From positions 6,209,705 to 6,273,704 of the forward strand of contig CM065176.1 of NCBI GenBank assembly GCA_033026295.1: a stretch of 64,000 nt of DNA, written 5' to 3'. The notes beneath the pieces were generated by a model. The model worked only from the letters and a program-made list of their open reading frames with translations, did no database searches and was not told where the DNA came from. The position numbers were made by a program, and so were the translations under genes. The DNA comes from Channa striata. Lineage: Eukaryota; Chordata; Actinopteri; Anabantiformes; Channidae. Positions 48,029 to 60,923 of this stretch are shown here, one piece after another. Positions within the stretch are counted from its first letter, which is position 1; each line of letters opens with the position of its first letter.

Positions 48029-49248
48029 AGACGTGTCACTATCGTGCGAGTATAACAGAGTCGTAGAGTCAAGCCTCTAAACACAGGCTGCGCACTCACA
48101 TACCTGCAAAATGCAGCGGTATCATTCCAGCTTTAATCTTTTTATTTACTGAATTTGTCAAAAAATACTATCCATAACTAGTCTCTTGATATTTTTTCCA
48201 GGACCTTCATAGAAAAAGATGCAAATATCCTTAAATCTCGTGAAGGAGGATTTTAGCCAAACCAACCACACTGAACACTGTTGGGTTAAATCTAAGAAAT
48301 AAATATATATAAAATTTATATAATTATAATCATATCTTCTCTTTCATTCCACCTGCCAGAGATGACAACATGACGTCTGTGCTGGAGTCGCATTCAGTAG
48401 AATTAGTATTTCTTTGTTGTTGGCCGTGAAAGGGCCACTGTGTGTGTGTCTGTGTGTGTTTGTGTCAGTGTGGAGGAGGACATGAATCAGGAATGATTAA
48501 TATGATTTTCACTCGAAGGCCATACTGTCCTGGCACTAATCCTTTTTTTCCAAAGTGCTCCATTTTCTCGTTTGAGAAAGGCTGATGGTTTGTGATCAGA
48601 TTATATTTGATCAAAAGATGGAAAGAATAAGAGAGTTCGTTTTCTGCTGACTCAGCTCAGACCCATGTTTAACACAATAAACCACTCACATACACACGAT
48701 ACACAATCAGACATACAGGATACACACACACACACACATGTTCACACAGGGTCCCAGACGATTTGACAGTCGGTGATGTACAGTAACATTCTTCAGGATA
48801 ATAACATAATTACTGTTCTAAATCAGATGGTGCATCCAGCTTAAACAATACACACACGCTGTCTGTCTCTTTCTCACACTCACACACACAAACAAATAAC
48901 CCCAAAAATCCTAAACATACCTGTTTTCTTTCGCCTGAGATTTTTCTGTCTCGTTCTGTTTTTTAAACATAGAAACTGTCTTTTATTTCTCATGTGTGTG
49001 TGTGTGTGTGTGTGAGTGTGTGCACGTATATGTGTGGGAGCGACAGACTGTCACAACTCATGAGGCTGAAAACACAGATGTCCATTGTGTGCACACACCT
49101 CGTGGGCATGTGTGTGTGTGTGTGCGTATGTGTGTGTGCATCAGAGGGCAGTTGTGCTGACTAGATGGTTGGCACCAGGCTGAATGAGGGGCAGTATGCC
49201 AACACATCCCTCTACATCTGCGTCACACACTCTTTGTGTGTATCGCTG

Positions 49249-49249
<1 letters not shown>

Positions 49250-49287
<38 letters not shown>
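49250..49287. repeat. (CA)n microsatellite
   Basis: Perfect CA run of about 38 bp in cbfb intron 3. Confidence 0.95.
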
Positions 49288-49288
<1 letters not shown>

Positions 49289-50971
49289 CACATGGACACG
49301 TACCCACACACACAAAAGTCCTTCCAGGCACTTGCACACGCAGCTGAGTGATGTGTGTGTTTGTCTGTTTTGTTGAAACATTAATGGCCCTGGAAATGAT
49401 GAGGTCACAGAGGCAAATCTAAAGAGATTTGTGCTCATATTTAAGAAGAATTTGAATAAATGACTGTAAAAATGATGCATGGTGATTCACAATGCTACAG
49501 CTGCTTCAGTCTCCTACAAGTCAGCTTCCAGGAGAAACTTTTTTAACTTTAGCCACTGGGTTTACCAAGGTGATCCTGAATGGTTGATTATATGAATTTC
49601 AAATACAAAACAATTTCCGAGAAGAAGGTTAAACTTTCTTATTTGTCATGGAAGCATCACAGAATAGAACAAGTAAAATTTTGTTGTTTGTGTGACTGTA
49701 AAGTCAAATGATGAATTAAGGGTCAGAGTAAAGTGTTGGATCATCTCCAGTCTCCAAATCAACTTTAGTCTCTGAGCTCAACCGAGCGGGAACACAGTCA
49801 TCCAAAAACTATTCTCTCATTTGGTGTTTTGAGGATGATGATGGCGGTGGAGAGATTCAGTCCAAAACCTCCCAAACATGTTCGGCTGGATTGTAAAAAA
49901 TCCTCTGACTGTGATGCTCATAACTTACAGTACGAATCATATCATTTCCATATGCCTCACTTTTTTTAATAGAGAGGCTTCTTTAATTTGTCTGAACAAA
50001 GTAACAAGGACACAAATTCAAAGCTTCAGAAGATCATAAAGATTGAGATTATGTTGAAACTGTGATGAATGTGCATTATTATGTATCATTATAAATAATT
50101 TCACATTCACACAAAAACACACACATTTTTCATTGTTGTTTGGCAAGAATTAAAAATGACATACAAAGCAACATATACTCTCACGCCTGGGAGAAAACCT
50201 TAAAAGGGCAGTGCCACGAGAAGAAATGTTTCAGGTCTATGAAACACAAATGGCCACAGACAAGAGCAATTTGGTGGTTTTGAGCGCATAGTGAGCTCGG
50301 GACGATTTACATCCTCAGATACTAGGGGTAATGAAAGACTTTAAGAAAATACATATTCTTGTGTAAAATGACTCAAATATATATTTAGTAAAAAGAACTT
50401 TGTAAATATTCAACAGTGTGAGAATCAGCTGTAGAATAGACCCGCAGTTTCTGCCCCATGTACTGACGGGTGTAGAAATAAACAACACAGATACTGTACG
50501 ACAACAGAAACCTTTCCACGTGGTCTCTGAGAGCAGGAGTAAGGTTTTACTAAACCTGCCCTCAGTTTTAGAACAAGTCGTCAGTGCATTTTACCCTGCT
50601 TCCTTTTCTTCTTTACAGTGCTGCAGTGTGAGTTCTCCTGTCTTCACACGTGTGTGTAAGTGTGTGTGTGTGTGTGTGCACGCGTCTGTGTGTGTGTGTG
50701 TGTGTCAGTAAATGGATGTGGGGGTTGACATGGTTCTCTCTCAGAGGAAGTCTGTGGTTGGGCCGTTTCTACATATTTTCCCCTTTCAGACACACACACA
50801 CTCACACACACGCTTTTGAGTTTCAACCCTCCAAAAGCCTTTAGAAGTAACGACGACCATCCAAAATGTGCTAAAACGTGTATACACAACCTTAAAACGA
50901 CGTGAAGACGCACACGTTTCACCTAAATGAAACTTTCTTTTAAAAGCACCATGCAGCCTCACAGATGTGAA

Positions 50972-51024
<53 letters not shown>
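50972..51024. repeat. compound (CT)n(CA)n microsatellite
   Basis: CT run (50972-50993) that turns directly into a CA run (to 51024). Confidence 0.95.
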
Positions 51025-51025
<1 letters not shown>

Positions 51026-53079
51026 CAAAACATTCACTCGTATAAACACAAAAACCCACAGTCTCTTGGGGTGCGGTCTCCCCTGCAACCCCGGTGCAGT
51101 GTGGGTAACTGTGGTAAAAGAGGTCCCTGTGAGAGGCTGTCCCAAAATAGCCTGAGCAAAAATGCAGGAACGTGGCACTTGCCCAGTGTCACACAGAAAA
51201 AGACAGTTTGTGTGTGTTTGTATATGTGCATGGTTGATTTTGTCAATTTATTCTATATGTCTATATTTACACTTGTTTAGTTGGATAAAAATACAACTTG
51301 AAAAGTTGTGAAAAACCAGTTTGTTTTACTGCCTCTCGCTCTATTGTTTCTTTCTACTGAAAATCAGTGAGTGATAAAAGAAAGAAAACCCAATTTGATC
51401 TAGTCCCTATTTAATGTGTTTATTTTTTCCCATGGTGCAGTCTGACTGGTCGGCTGTAGGACACAGTTTGGCTTGAAGCATGTATTTTTTTTTATCAAAA
51501 TGCACTGATGCATATTTTATCGTCAGTTAGTGTTCTGAGGGAATGTAACAAGTCTAAAGGTGCAGTCCATCAGAAAAAATCCACATTCACATGAGCTTTA
51601 AAAGAACTAAGTGATTCACTTTCTCAGCTTTCTGTCGGAAAACAGGTATAATAAGACAAACTCGTTACCTAAAGCAGCTCTACTTCAGATTCATATTTTC
51701 ATTTGTTTCAGTCTCTTTCAGCACATTGTTGTAGTTTCCTGGTCCAAAACAGTTTGCTGAGTGGTTTTTTTAGACGTGCAGACTTGTGGAGGCCCCTGGT
51801 TTGAGGGATTTCATTTGACCAGCCTGTTGGAGATGAGCGTATAGATACTCGTTCTTGTTGAAGAACCAAACAGACTGAGTCTGGAAACTGTGAAACTTTT
51901 GTGCACCGAAGAAGCTAAAACCCTTGTACTTTTCCTTGCTGGTGCTGAGCCACAATTTCTAAACAAACGCAATGGAAACATTTGTGGATTTGGGTGTGCA
52001 ACATGTTTTTGCTAATAAACCCTGACCCCGTGTAGGCTAGACCTTTTTTTTCTACCTCTGTCCAAAAACTGTATAAAAATACAACAAAAATACAAATGTT
52101 CAAACTGATGTCCCACATGCCTGGTGGACGTAGGCGAGGGAATGCCAATTTGGAGCATGTGGGGCAACATTCATTAAAATACAAGGATCATACATCAGTT
52201 TTAATATGAAAAAACATTTTTCTTTTCTCTCTCTCACAATAACAAATTACTTTTATTGACAAATGATGAGAATCAGTATAGTCCAACTTGCTGTAGCTAT
52301 CTTCAGCAGCTCAGTCTGGCAAATCTAAACACAAAAATGGTTGTGTGACCCTACAGATGCACACATACCCTCTCCATGTGAAAATACACACAGACACACA
52401 CACACTCGCATATTTGGCGGTTACATTGCTGAACTCATGGCACAGAGCCACAGACATGTAATATAAGCAGGAGTTGGCCTTCCTCTGTCTGTGTGACAGT
52501 CTGACTGAGCTTATGAATGCTTCTCAGTGTAGATGAGGAACAGAAAGGGGTTAATAAAATATCAAGAGGAACTTCTAGTCCCTCTATTTTTATTCCTGTC
52601 TACCACTGTCCTTCTGTGTCATTCACAGACAAAACAGTGGCAACACGAGGTCAAACAAGACAGCTTGACGCTTAAAGTTGTTTTGTGCTTTTGCTTTCAT
52701 ATCACGTTTTACTGGAGACACGTGAGAACAAGAGGAACATCACATTTATTTTCAATAAATAAACAAGTAAAAAAAGAGCCGCACAGACTCTGCGGTCTGC
52801 TATCCTGGGACGAAAGACCACAGAGTCATATTTTAGCTACCAGTGTGTGAATAAGAGCATTGAAAAAGACCTGGGCCCTGGGCAGTGATCATACAAATCA
52901 ACTTGTGCAAAGACACAAACAAGATGAAAAGAAGGAAATGTACTAAGGCATATGATGTTTTCTTTAAGTCACTTTGTTAAAAACATTGCACAAGAGAAGT
53001 GTGTGTGTGTGTGTGGGTGTGTGTGTGTGTGTGTGGGGGGGGTCTTTATAGCCTTTTATGGACAAATTTTGTTTCAGTA

Positions 53080-53300
53080 CCATTGTTGTGAGGACATTTT
53101 GGTGTTGTGGGGACATTTTAGCTGGTCTACAAAACTTCAAAAAGCTTTTTGAGGGTCAAGACTGGGTTTAAGGGTCAGGTTAGAATTAGATTTTGGTTAT
53201 GGTTATGGCTAGGCATTCAGTTGAGATGGTTAGGGTTAGGGGCAGGGGATGGTTTTATGTCAGTAAGTGTCTTCACAAGTATAGACACACAAACATGGAG
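53080..53300 (+). repeat. dispersed teleost repeat (GTGGGGACATTTT type), copy 2
   Basis: Reads TTGTGGGGACATTTTAGCTG, CTTTTTGAGGGTCAAGACTG, GGGTTTAAGGGTCAGGTTAG, GATGGTTAGGGTTAGGGGC and TATGTCAGTAAGTGTCTTC. Better preserved than copy 1. The TTAGGG words inside are part of this repeat and are not telomeric DNA. Confidence 0.7.
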
Positions 53301-53751
53301 GTGTGTGTGCCCTCAACACAGCTCAATACAGCTCAAAGGTTTGTACAATGTTCCAGTTTTTAAATCACAATCCACGAGCTGTTTCTATAGAATAATAAAA
53401 ATCTCTGTTTGGGAAATGGAGGCCTCTGTTCGCTCCTTCCATTCTAACTGCTGTGAAGTAGGAACAACCACTAACTACGTCAAACCCCCTCCAGTCCAAC
53501 AGCAGCCAATAAGTCATGAGAAACGGGACTGGATCCTCGTAACATTTACCAAAAGTTGACTGACTGACACAAAATATTACAACAGTGGGCCTTTTGTTTT
53601 TATCACTTGTTTTTCTGCACACAATCAATAAAACAATGATCTTCGGCTTATTTTAATATCTCTAGTGATGTATCATATTGTAGACATGAGAATATATACA
53701 GACAAAATGTCAGTGCCAGTATTAATTACTGTAACTCTATCTTTTGTCCAG

Positions 53752-53868
53752 GTGTATTTAAAGGCTCCTATGATCTTGAATGGGGTGTGTGTGATCTGGA
53801 GAGGCTGGATCGACCTGCAGAGGCTGGATGGGATGGGATATCTAGAGTACGATGAAGAGAGGGCGCAG
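53752..53868 (+). CDS. cbfb: cbfb exon 4
   Basis: Encodes residues 95-133, VYLKAPMILNGVCVIWRGWI then DLQRLDGMGYLEYDEERAQ. Asn104, a key residue at the RUNX interface in mammals, is present. Conservative changes against human include W-R-G for W-K-G and GYLEYDE for GCLEFDE. It is 117 nt, phase 0, with acceptor CTTTTGTCCAG and donor GTAACA. Confidence 0.97.
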
Positions 53869-54031
53869 GTAACACTTGAAATAAAAGGTTATATCCTTTT
53901 GTGGTAATCGTGCTTTTCATCCGTCGTGTTTTTAAGGAAACGACTCTTTCACCTTTAATGCCCTAACTATTATACCCTAGGGATTTCTTTATGTTGGAAC
54001 TAAACGCATCTCTCTGTTTGTGTGCATGTAG
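53869..54031 (+). other. cbfb: cbfb intron 4
   Basis: A compact 163-nt intron, donor GTAACA, acceptor GTGTGCATGTAG. It is the shortest in the gene. Confidence 0.95.
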
Positions 54032-54127
54032 CATGAGGATGCTCTGGCCCAGGCAGCATTTGAAGAAGCTCGACGCAGAACCAGAGACTTTGAAGACAGA
54101 GACCGATCACACAGAGAAGAGCTAGAG
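54032..54127 (+). CDS. cbfb: cbfb exon 5
   Basis: Encodes residues 134-165, HEDALAQAAFEEARRRTRDF then EDRDRSHREELE, the long charged C-terminal helix. His134 replaces the human Gln and Ala replaces a Gln in LAQQAF. It is 96 nt, phase 0. The donor is GAG/GTGAGA. In human leukaemia the inv(16) fusion usually joins CBF-beta at residue 165, the end of this exon. Confidence 0.97.
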
Positions 54128-57100
54128 GTGAGAGGGTCTGCCATCTTAACTGCAAGTGGACAGTGTAGCTCCAATTGTGAAATGACTAATCTGCACAGAG
54201 TTTCTCTGTCCTTGCCAAGCTAGCCTAGATTATATGAACTTAAATTCTCCCGCAGGAAGCCAAACTGTAAATTGTAACTTTAAACTGCGGCATATAGCTT
54301 GATAATGAGATTCAAACTCACACGTGTAACTTCACACAAAACTGAAAAAGCACCTCTGACCACAATCATCAGCACTGATGGATGTAGTCAGATGCTTGTA
54401 CCTGTAGCCACTATTTACCGTGTAACCCAATCACCATATATGACAGCTAAGGTGTGATTCTGAAAATGCATGACTTATTTATGCCCCCAGATTTATTCAG
54501 AAGCAGATCTCAGTGAATAATAACAAAGACGTCCTATGATCTTTAACGGCATGACTGGTCACATGAAAGGTCAATGTTCTCAACCTATTTGTGTCACAAA
54601 CAAATGCCTGGGAGCCGTAGGCAGACCTCAGTGAACTAAGTGAAATTCAAAGTTTGTGGGCTGGCTTTGCAAGACTAGACTCATCCAACTGGAAATTTGA
54701 TAATCAGATTTCATATTTGAAAATATCTATAAAACTATATTAAAAAGATTTGTCTCTCCCGTGTGTGAAGGTTTCTGCCTGATAAACTACTCATCAGGCA
54801 GCAACTTTAAGGATCTTTTCAAAGGAAAAAAATAAAAAATGCTCTAACATTGAATCTAGATTTGCCATTATGTCTAATTGTGGCATATATAATTTTATAT
54901 TGACGATATATCAATTGACTAAAGACTAAAAACCTCTGCGAAAGCCAAAGATTCTTATTTCCAGTAGGATTTTCTTTGCTTAGCGCTTGGGGTGGCTTAG
55001 GGTTGTGTGGTGTGTGGTTGTGTGCTTTAATTATTTTTTTGTTATTTGAATAGATTTTCTACAGTTTGAATCTTAGGTTTAGTGCATGATCAGTTTGACA
55101 ATAAATCTAATTTGATAATTGATTTGATATTATTGAACGATTGATGACTGATTCAGTTTTGTCAGGTGTCCCGAAAGCCTCAGAAGGGAAAGTAGTTTAT
55201 TGACTTTGTACAAAGAGGTGCGATTTTAAAATTGAAATTCCAGAAATTGACATTGCCCCAATATCCGTTGAACTATCATCATGTACAGCTTTGTGCTGTT
55301 TGCTGTGTCTTACCTCAAGCACAATTTGAGTTTCACAAATTCATACAATGTATGTCGTCCCAACTGTTTTAACTTTTCCTACGATAAACTCACTTTCCCG
55401 CCAAGGCTTTGGGGAGACCAGTGGCATCCTTCATAAGATGACACCTACCAATGAACCCCAAATTGTTTATTTTTTAGGACCCTGTGGTTTCTAAAATCTG
55501 GGACTGATGACACACAGACAGACAGCCAGCAGAAAAGAACAGGGTCTGTGTCCTTCATTTCTCACCATCTATCACACTGTCATGCACTAAACCACCCTGT
55601 GTGCGTGCATATGTGTGTGGGTGTGTGTGTACGTCCTTGTGTTTATGTGCATTCTTGTCTTTGTTCAGTGTTTTCTGGGTGTGTTGCAATTTTCACCTGA
55701 GTGTCTGTGCATGTGTGTGTGTGAGTGTGTGTGTGTGTGTGTGTGTGCATAAATATGCATGCACTTCTAATGAATTTTGTGCCTATAATATCTGCTCTTG
55801 CTTGTTTACTGCAAATGAGGCATGATGGGAAAGGCAAAAGACAAGGAAAGACAATTTCATAATGTAGTTAGTTTACAGAAAGACACACAGCAAGAAAGAC
55901 AAACCATCTTTTCAGCACTCTGTCCTGCAGAAATAAGAGAGTGAAAGAAAAGCAGGGACTCGGAAAACAGACACAAGAGAAGAAAATACAGGGAAGAAAG
56001 AAAAGAAAGAGAGGCATATATTGAAGGTCATCTTTCATCTGACTGAGCTCATGTTTCTTCCCTGAGGCGCTCAAAGAAAGAGAAACCCTTTTTTTGTGTG
56101 CAGCTGAATCAATGTAAGTACCATAACTGTCTCCCTGTGCAGTGTGTGTCTTAAAAGGCATTAGATTCGGTACTAAAAATGATTTAGATTCACATTTAGC
56201 ACCAAAAATGGAAACTGTGTCCTGGTTTGGAGTATACATCCCAGCGTCGCTTCTTTCCGCCACCAATGGCTTTATCCCTTTAAAAGATGTAATGAATAAA
56301 CCTTCTTCAGTTTAAAATGTCAATGCCCACAGTAAAGTAATAGGGCTCCCTATGAAGGTGAAGTTATCAGAATACATTTTGAACTATTTTGGGAAATTTG
56401 TATATTTGTTTTCTTGAAGTTCCATAGCACCCTAAGGTGTATGTTAAGTCTGAAGCTGGAGCCTTTATGGAACAGTAGGATAAAATCCACCTAATATCAC
56501 CTCTAAGGATCATCAAATAACAACAAATTTGTTCAAACTCTGCACCCACAGAAGTCTTAAAATGTTTGTAGTTCTTTATTTCTGTTTTGTTTCATTCATG
56601 TCCCCTTTATTCATGATTGGACAACCCCCACCCCCTCCCAAATACATGAATGTGCATTACCACGTGTAGGCTACTAGTGTATAGTGATGAGTGGGTGATT
56701 AGCGTTATCACATTTGACTGTGTAAGTTCCCAAAATCATCAATCAGTAGCAACAGACACGCAGAGAAAAATCTTTATGTCCTTGGTGTACATGCACAAAA
56801 AAGTTGAAACATTTTCATCTCACTCTGCTGCATCTTCATCGCAGTTTGCAGCAGACATATTTACGCCTAACCGTGCCGTTCCATTGGCCTTGTATGCTGG
56901 TGCGCTGCCTCTAAAAGTTACCGAGCTTTATGTCAGAAAGCGGCGTAACTGTCATCACTGACCTGCATTAAACTTTACAGGTCTTTATCTGCCTCCATTC
57001 CTTATGCAAAGCTGAGCTAACAGGCTGCAGGCCCTGGCATCACACTCAACAGACAGATTTCTAAGGGATATTGATCTTCTCTGTTGGCAAGAAGGTTTTT

Positions 57101-58381
57101 AAGCTGCAATTTAAAGGCAATCTTTTAGCATCCCCATAATTGGGTGGATAGAAGCCATAATCGGTAAAGTCAAATTTTAATCAAGCGATGTCTCTAAAGT
57201 AGCTCTTTGTATTTTAATTCTGAAAAAAGATATAGAAACCCCCTTTTGCAAACCCTGCAGCTCACCAGATGCATACAATTATTTCACTTTCTGTACCGCG
57301 AGCCTGTCATGAGCCATTTCCTTGTTGGACAAGTTTGAAAAATATGCCCTGTTATAATTACTCGCTTGAAACATAGGTTGGAATTTTTATTCTTGCCCTC
57401 ACAGTGTATGGGTAAATTTTGAAGGCTTTTAAGGTTTGAGTTTAGTTTATTACTTGTTCATTATTTACCTGCGTGCAGTTTAGTAATGTCGAAAGATTAG
57501 TGGGCTAATAGTCTAATGTTGAAGAATGTGGATTAAGTTACTTAAAGCTTCTCATAATCATGGATAAAAATGTGCCCGTTGTCTTGCACATGATTAGACA
57601 AGTTGCAAAACATATTTCATAACACAGTGTCCATATGAACAAAGGGTTTTAGACTTAGGATTGACAAAAACAGCAGTCACAGCAAGGTCTCGTAAATCTG
57701 CTGCGAGTTGTTTGGGTGTGACTGACGAGCAGTGCTGAATAGCTGCACAGATTCAGCCTCTGCATTTCTGTGGTCAGAACTCCACCTCTCCTTCTTTCTC
57801 TGTCCCTCTCTGCAACTCTGGTTAACTGGTGATTTAGTTATCTCTCTGCCCGTCTATACAGTGAGCCATTCAAAGACACAGTTAACTTATTGTTCTGTTC
57901 ACCAGAAGAATACGAATATTTATAATAATCAGACTGAAAGAGCCGCCATCTTAAAATGTAACATTTTCAAGTCACAATCGCAGTTTCAAAACATTGCTGA
58001 AACCTAATTCTAACTGTGAGCATCTCACCGAATGAGTGTTACTGCATGATCAACACAAATGACCTTTTTAAATTTCTATTGGGGAAAATCGTGTCTCTCC
58101 AACCTCCATTTCATCTTAAACTGAAGGTTTTACTGGGTTGAGTAAATTTCATTACAGAAAAGCTCAGCACTAAGGCACTGACGTCCTTTTCTTCTTTGGG
58201 TGCTCACTGAATAAAAAGCTTTTTCCCATCCACAAATCCTGAAACTTTGTCCTTTTGGCAGATACAACATTTTTCATTCAAAATCAGTGATATTCCAATC
58301 ATTTAGGGTCAAAGGTACCTATCAGAATGATGGATGGGGCAGCAATAGATTGAAAAGAAATGTGGCTTTTAACTCCACCAT

Positions 58382-58420
<39 letters not shown>
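58382..58420. repeat. (CA)n microsatellite
   Basis: Perfect CA run of about 39 bp in cbfb intron 5. Confidence 0.95.
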
Positions 58421-58423
<3 letters not shown>

Positions 58424-59786
58424 GTCCAAGTGCTCAGCAGAAAGGGATTTGGTGGTGAATGATGAGCTGGCACTGAAAGCATTAATATATCATTAGTATT
58501 GATCGTCATCAGACCTCCCTGCTTTACACACACATATGCACACACACATATTCATAGACACATTCAGACACTTTACAGGCACATGCTGCATGTGCACAAA
58601 CTCGTAGATGCAGCAAATCTGCTGCAAGTTCACCACCTCATCCCCGTACACACACACACACACACACACAATATCCTCTCTAGTACAAAGTTGTGGTTAA
58701 GCAGCCTATAGTGGCCAAGCAGGCTTCCATCTGTGTGTGGATCGATACAGAACGCTCTCCTCTTGCCCTTGTGATTAGCAAAGATCACTCGCTTCCACAA
58801 ACACAAATGCTAAACAACTCGCAGCCGTGCTGTAGAGGGAAAACAGCGCTCATAGCCATGAGAGTCTTCTTTTTAAGTTGGATTAGATTTCAATTATGTC
58901 CGTCATTTAAATTTATTTTTAATCTCTTGGAAAACTCATATTCAAATTGGCTGAACGTTGTTGTGAATTTGGTCGCCTGCGTCTTCAGAGACAGTGCGGA
59001 CAAGATATAAGATTATCAATCTATTCCTCACTGCACAGGTGAAAGTGTCTGACCTGACACACACTGAAGCGCAGATGCTGCTGTATTGGACAGTTAGCGT
59101 TCATTCGTTCATTCCCCGTGACTCCACTTTGATCCGCAATCAAGTCGTTCTAAGTGAGCCACACATGAATATTTGATGGCAGCAGTTTTGATAAAATAAC
59201 AGAGAGCTTTCCCCAGGAGACAGACTGAAGGTGGAGTCAGTCTGGCTGTGAGGAGTCAAAATGGTAGCATGACATACCGTATGTGTGTGTGCATGTGACT
59301 GTGTGTATGTTTCTGTTATGGTGAGTCACTGAGATGAGACAAACTGGATTCCAGTTGACCTAAGCAACCCCTTTACTATCTCTGTCTGCATTTCTGTCTG
59401 CTCCGCTCTCTGCCTCACCTCTCTCCCCACACATTCTCATGTCCCTCTCACCTGACCTCGCTAAATTCCCTCAGCTATCACTTAGCCTGAGTGTAAACAT
59501 ATAACCGCTTTTTTTACAAGGGCACCAAGTCATTTCAGGGGCACACTCACTCACACACACACACACACACTACAGCCAGTCACGAAATATATTTAAAAGT
59601 CTTAGCACGCTAATGGCTTATGACCTAATGATCCACAGTGTGTGTGTGTGTGTGTGTGTGTGATTTTCAGTGTCAGACTGTCTGTAACTCTGCCTGTCTG
59701 TCTGCCAACTACCTGGACTAAAATATCAACATCAGGAAAGTGTATAAACAGCAGCGCCGCGTCTTGTCGTGATAAAGCTCTCTGGC

Positions 59787-59800
59787 TGCCTCTAGTGACA
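59787..59800 (-). promoter_or_regulatory. CTCF-like motif
   Basis: TGCCTCTAGTGACA on the + strand resembles the reverse CTCF core (GCCCTCTAGTGG). Eye match only. Confidence 0.25.
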
Positions 59801-60334
59801 CTTTGGAAAAGTGCAGCTTCTTTTTTTTTTGTAGTTGTTATTTGTATTAGTCTCATATCAGCTTGTTAATTTCACCCAGTACAGTTCTTATGTGTGTTAC
59901 TTATGCAACCGGTGTATAAACAGGTAATGTCTGCTTGCAAACACAATATAACATAGTTAAACTCTATGTCTCTGTGGTTTTGAATCTGTTGTACGTATGT
60001 TCAAATTGTTACTTACATCAGATCTGAATCTGTACATAATCACATTATAAATGTTTGTCACCAACTGTGGAAAAGTATGAAAGGACGCCTTTACTGATTT
60101 TGAACTTTGGCAGGACATGTACATCTGGAGAATTTTTTCAGCTAGAAACAGATAAATATTTAAAAATAGGGAAATTAAAAACATGAATGTACATTTACAC
60201 TCTAAACTAATAAAAAAAATGACTGAAGTCGCCCTTTAAGCATGTATATTTTGTATAAGTAGCTTAAACCCAAGCCTATTAAATATAAACTGTATGTAGT
60301 GTATATTACTACATACAATAATGTATTACTGAAG

Positions 60335-60590
60335 GGACCCACAGCTCAGGAGCCCAAGAGGTCAAGGAGTCTATGAGCCAGAGCCTCTATAGTTCCGGTT
60401 AATATTTTTTATTTGAAGGAGTTCTGTCAAAAGATATTTAATGACCACAAAAAATACACAACCCCCCAAAAAAGCATCAGTGATAAACAACAACCTGAAA
60501 CTATCCCACAGAGCCTCAAAATGACCAAAAACAGACACTACATTACACAGCACACAGCATATTACAGTTTTTTTTACTCTATTTTTAAAG
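60335..60590. repeat. degenerate A-rich fish repeat
   Basis: Begins with CCACAGCTCAGGAGCCCAAG and continues into loosely repeated AATGACCACAAAAAA and AAAATGACCAAAAAC words. Similar in style to the array at 32270-32625. Boundaries and family are uncertain. Confidence 0.35.
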
Positions 60591-60851
60591 CTTTCCAGTA
60601 GAGATGGTTGCTTCATACAAGTCTTATTGCTTTTGCTAGTTTTACGTTATTTCATAGAAAACTGCAGCCTGCAGAGGCTGTTAATGCTTGAAAAGTTGTA
60701 CTTAATGTATTGTGTCTTTCTCTCTGACCTCTTTCTTTCTGTCCTTCACTTGCTCTTCCCTCCACCTTTTTATCCCCCCCCTTTTTTTTTCTTCTGTCCC
60801 TTCCTCTCATCTCCTCCCGTCTTTCATCCTTCCATCCCTGTCTCTCCCCAG

Positions 60852-60923
60852 TCCAGACGACAGCAGGACCCCAGCCCTGGCTCAAACATGGCCAACGCTG
60901 ATGTGGAACACAAGATGCGCTAA
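60852..60923 (+). CDS. cbfb: cbfb exon 6 (terminal coding exon)
   Basis: Completes the protein with SRRQQDPSPGSNMANADVEH and KMR, residues 166-188, then TAA at 60921-60923. RRQQDPSPGSN matches the tail of the human 187-residue isoform. The final residues differ (MANADVEHKMR against LGGGDDLKLR), so the extreme C-terminus evolves quickly. The acceptor is CTCTCCCCAG. In human the same exon is read in a second frame to give the 182-residue isoform. That frame has no early stop here. Confidence 0.95.
   Translation, partial: SRRQQDPSPGSNMANADVEHKMR

Larger units (their letters stand above)
40084..53751 (+). other. cbfb: cbfb intron 3
   Basis: The largest intron (13,668 nt). It is rich in CA/GT and CT runs (for example 41219-41247, 41595-41613, 47186-47222, 49250-49287, 50972-51024, 53001-53034). 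It carries two copies of a GTGGGGACATTTT-type teleost repeat (about 42345-42510 and 53080-53300), a poly-A tract at 47013-47032 and a CTCF-like word at 48016. No gene is recognised inside. The short frames near 45.3-45.6 kb and 51.8-52.2 kb do not resemble a known family. Confidence 0.85.
54128..60851 (+). other. cbfb: cbfb intron 5
   Basis: A 6,724-nt intron with donor GTGAGA and acceptor CCCTGTCTCTCCCCAG after a long pyrimidine tract (60710-60851). It contains CA/GT runs (55708-55747, 58382-58420, 58650-58671, 59551-59570, 59639-59661), a small inverted repeat (54776-54802), a CTCF-like word near 59787 and an A-rich degenerate repeat (60335-60590). Otherwise it is AT-rich sequence with no recognised gene. 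Confidence 0.88.

Noticed and set aside
51770..52184. Two minus-strand open frames that might be an antisense gene or a pseudogene
   Set aside because: Short, no recognised domain, no start context or paired exons.
54776..54802. Hairpin CTGCCTGAT/ATCAGGCAG resembling a bacterial terminator
   Set aside because: It lies in a eukaryotic intron, and the 9-bp arms are within what chance allows in a window of this size.
60291..60317. Hairpin TGTATGTAGT/ACTACATACA as a microRNA precursor
   Set aside because: The 10-bp AT-rich stem is much too short and the flanks do not pair.
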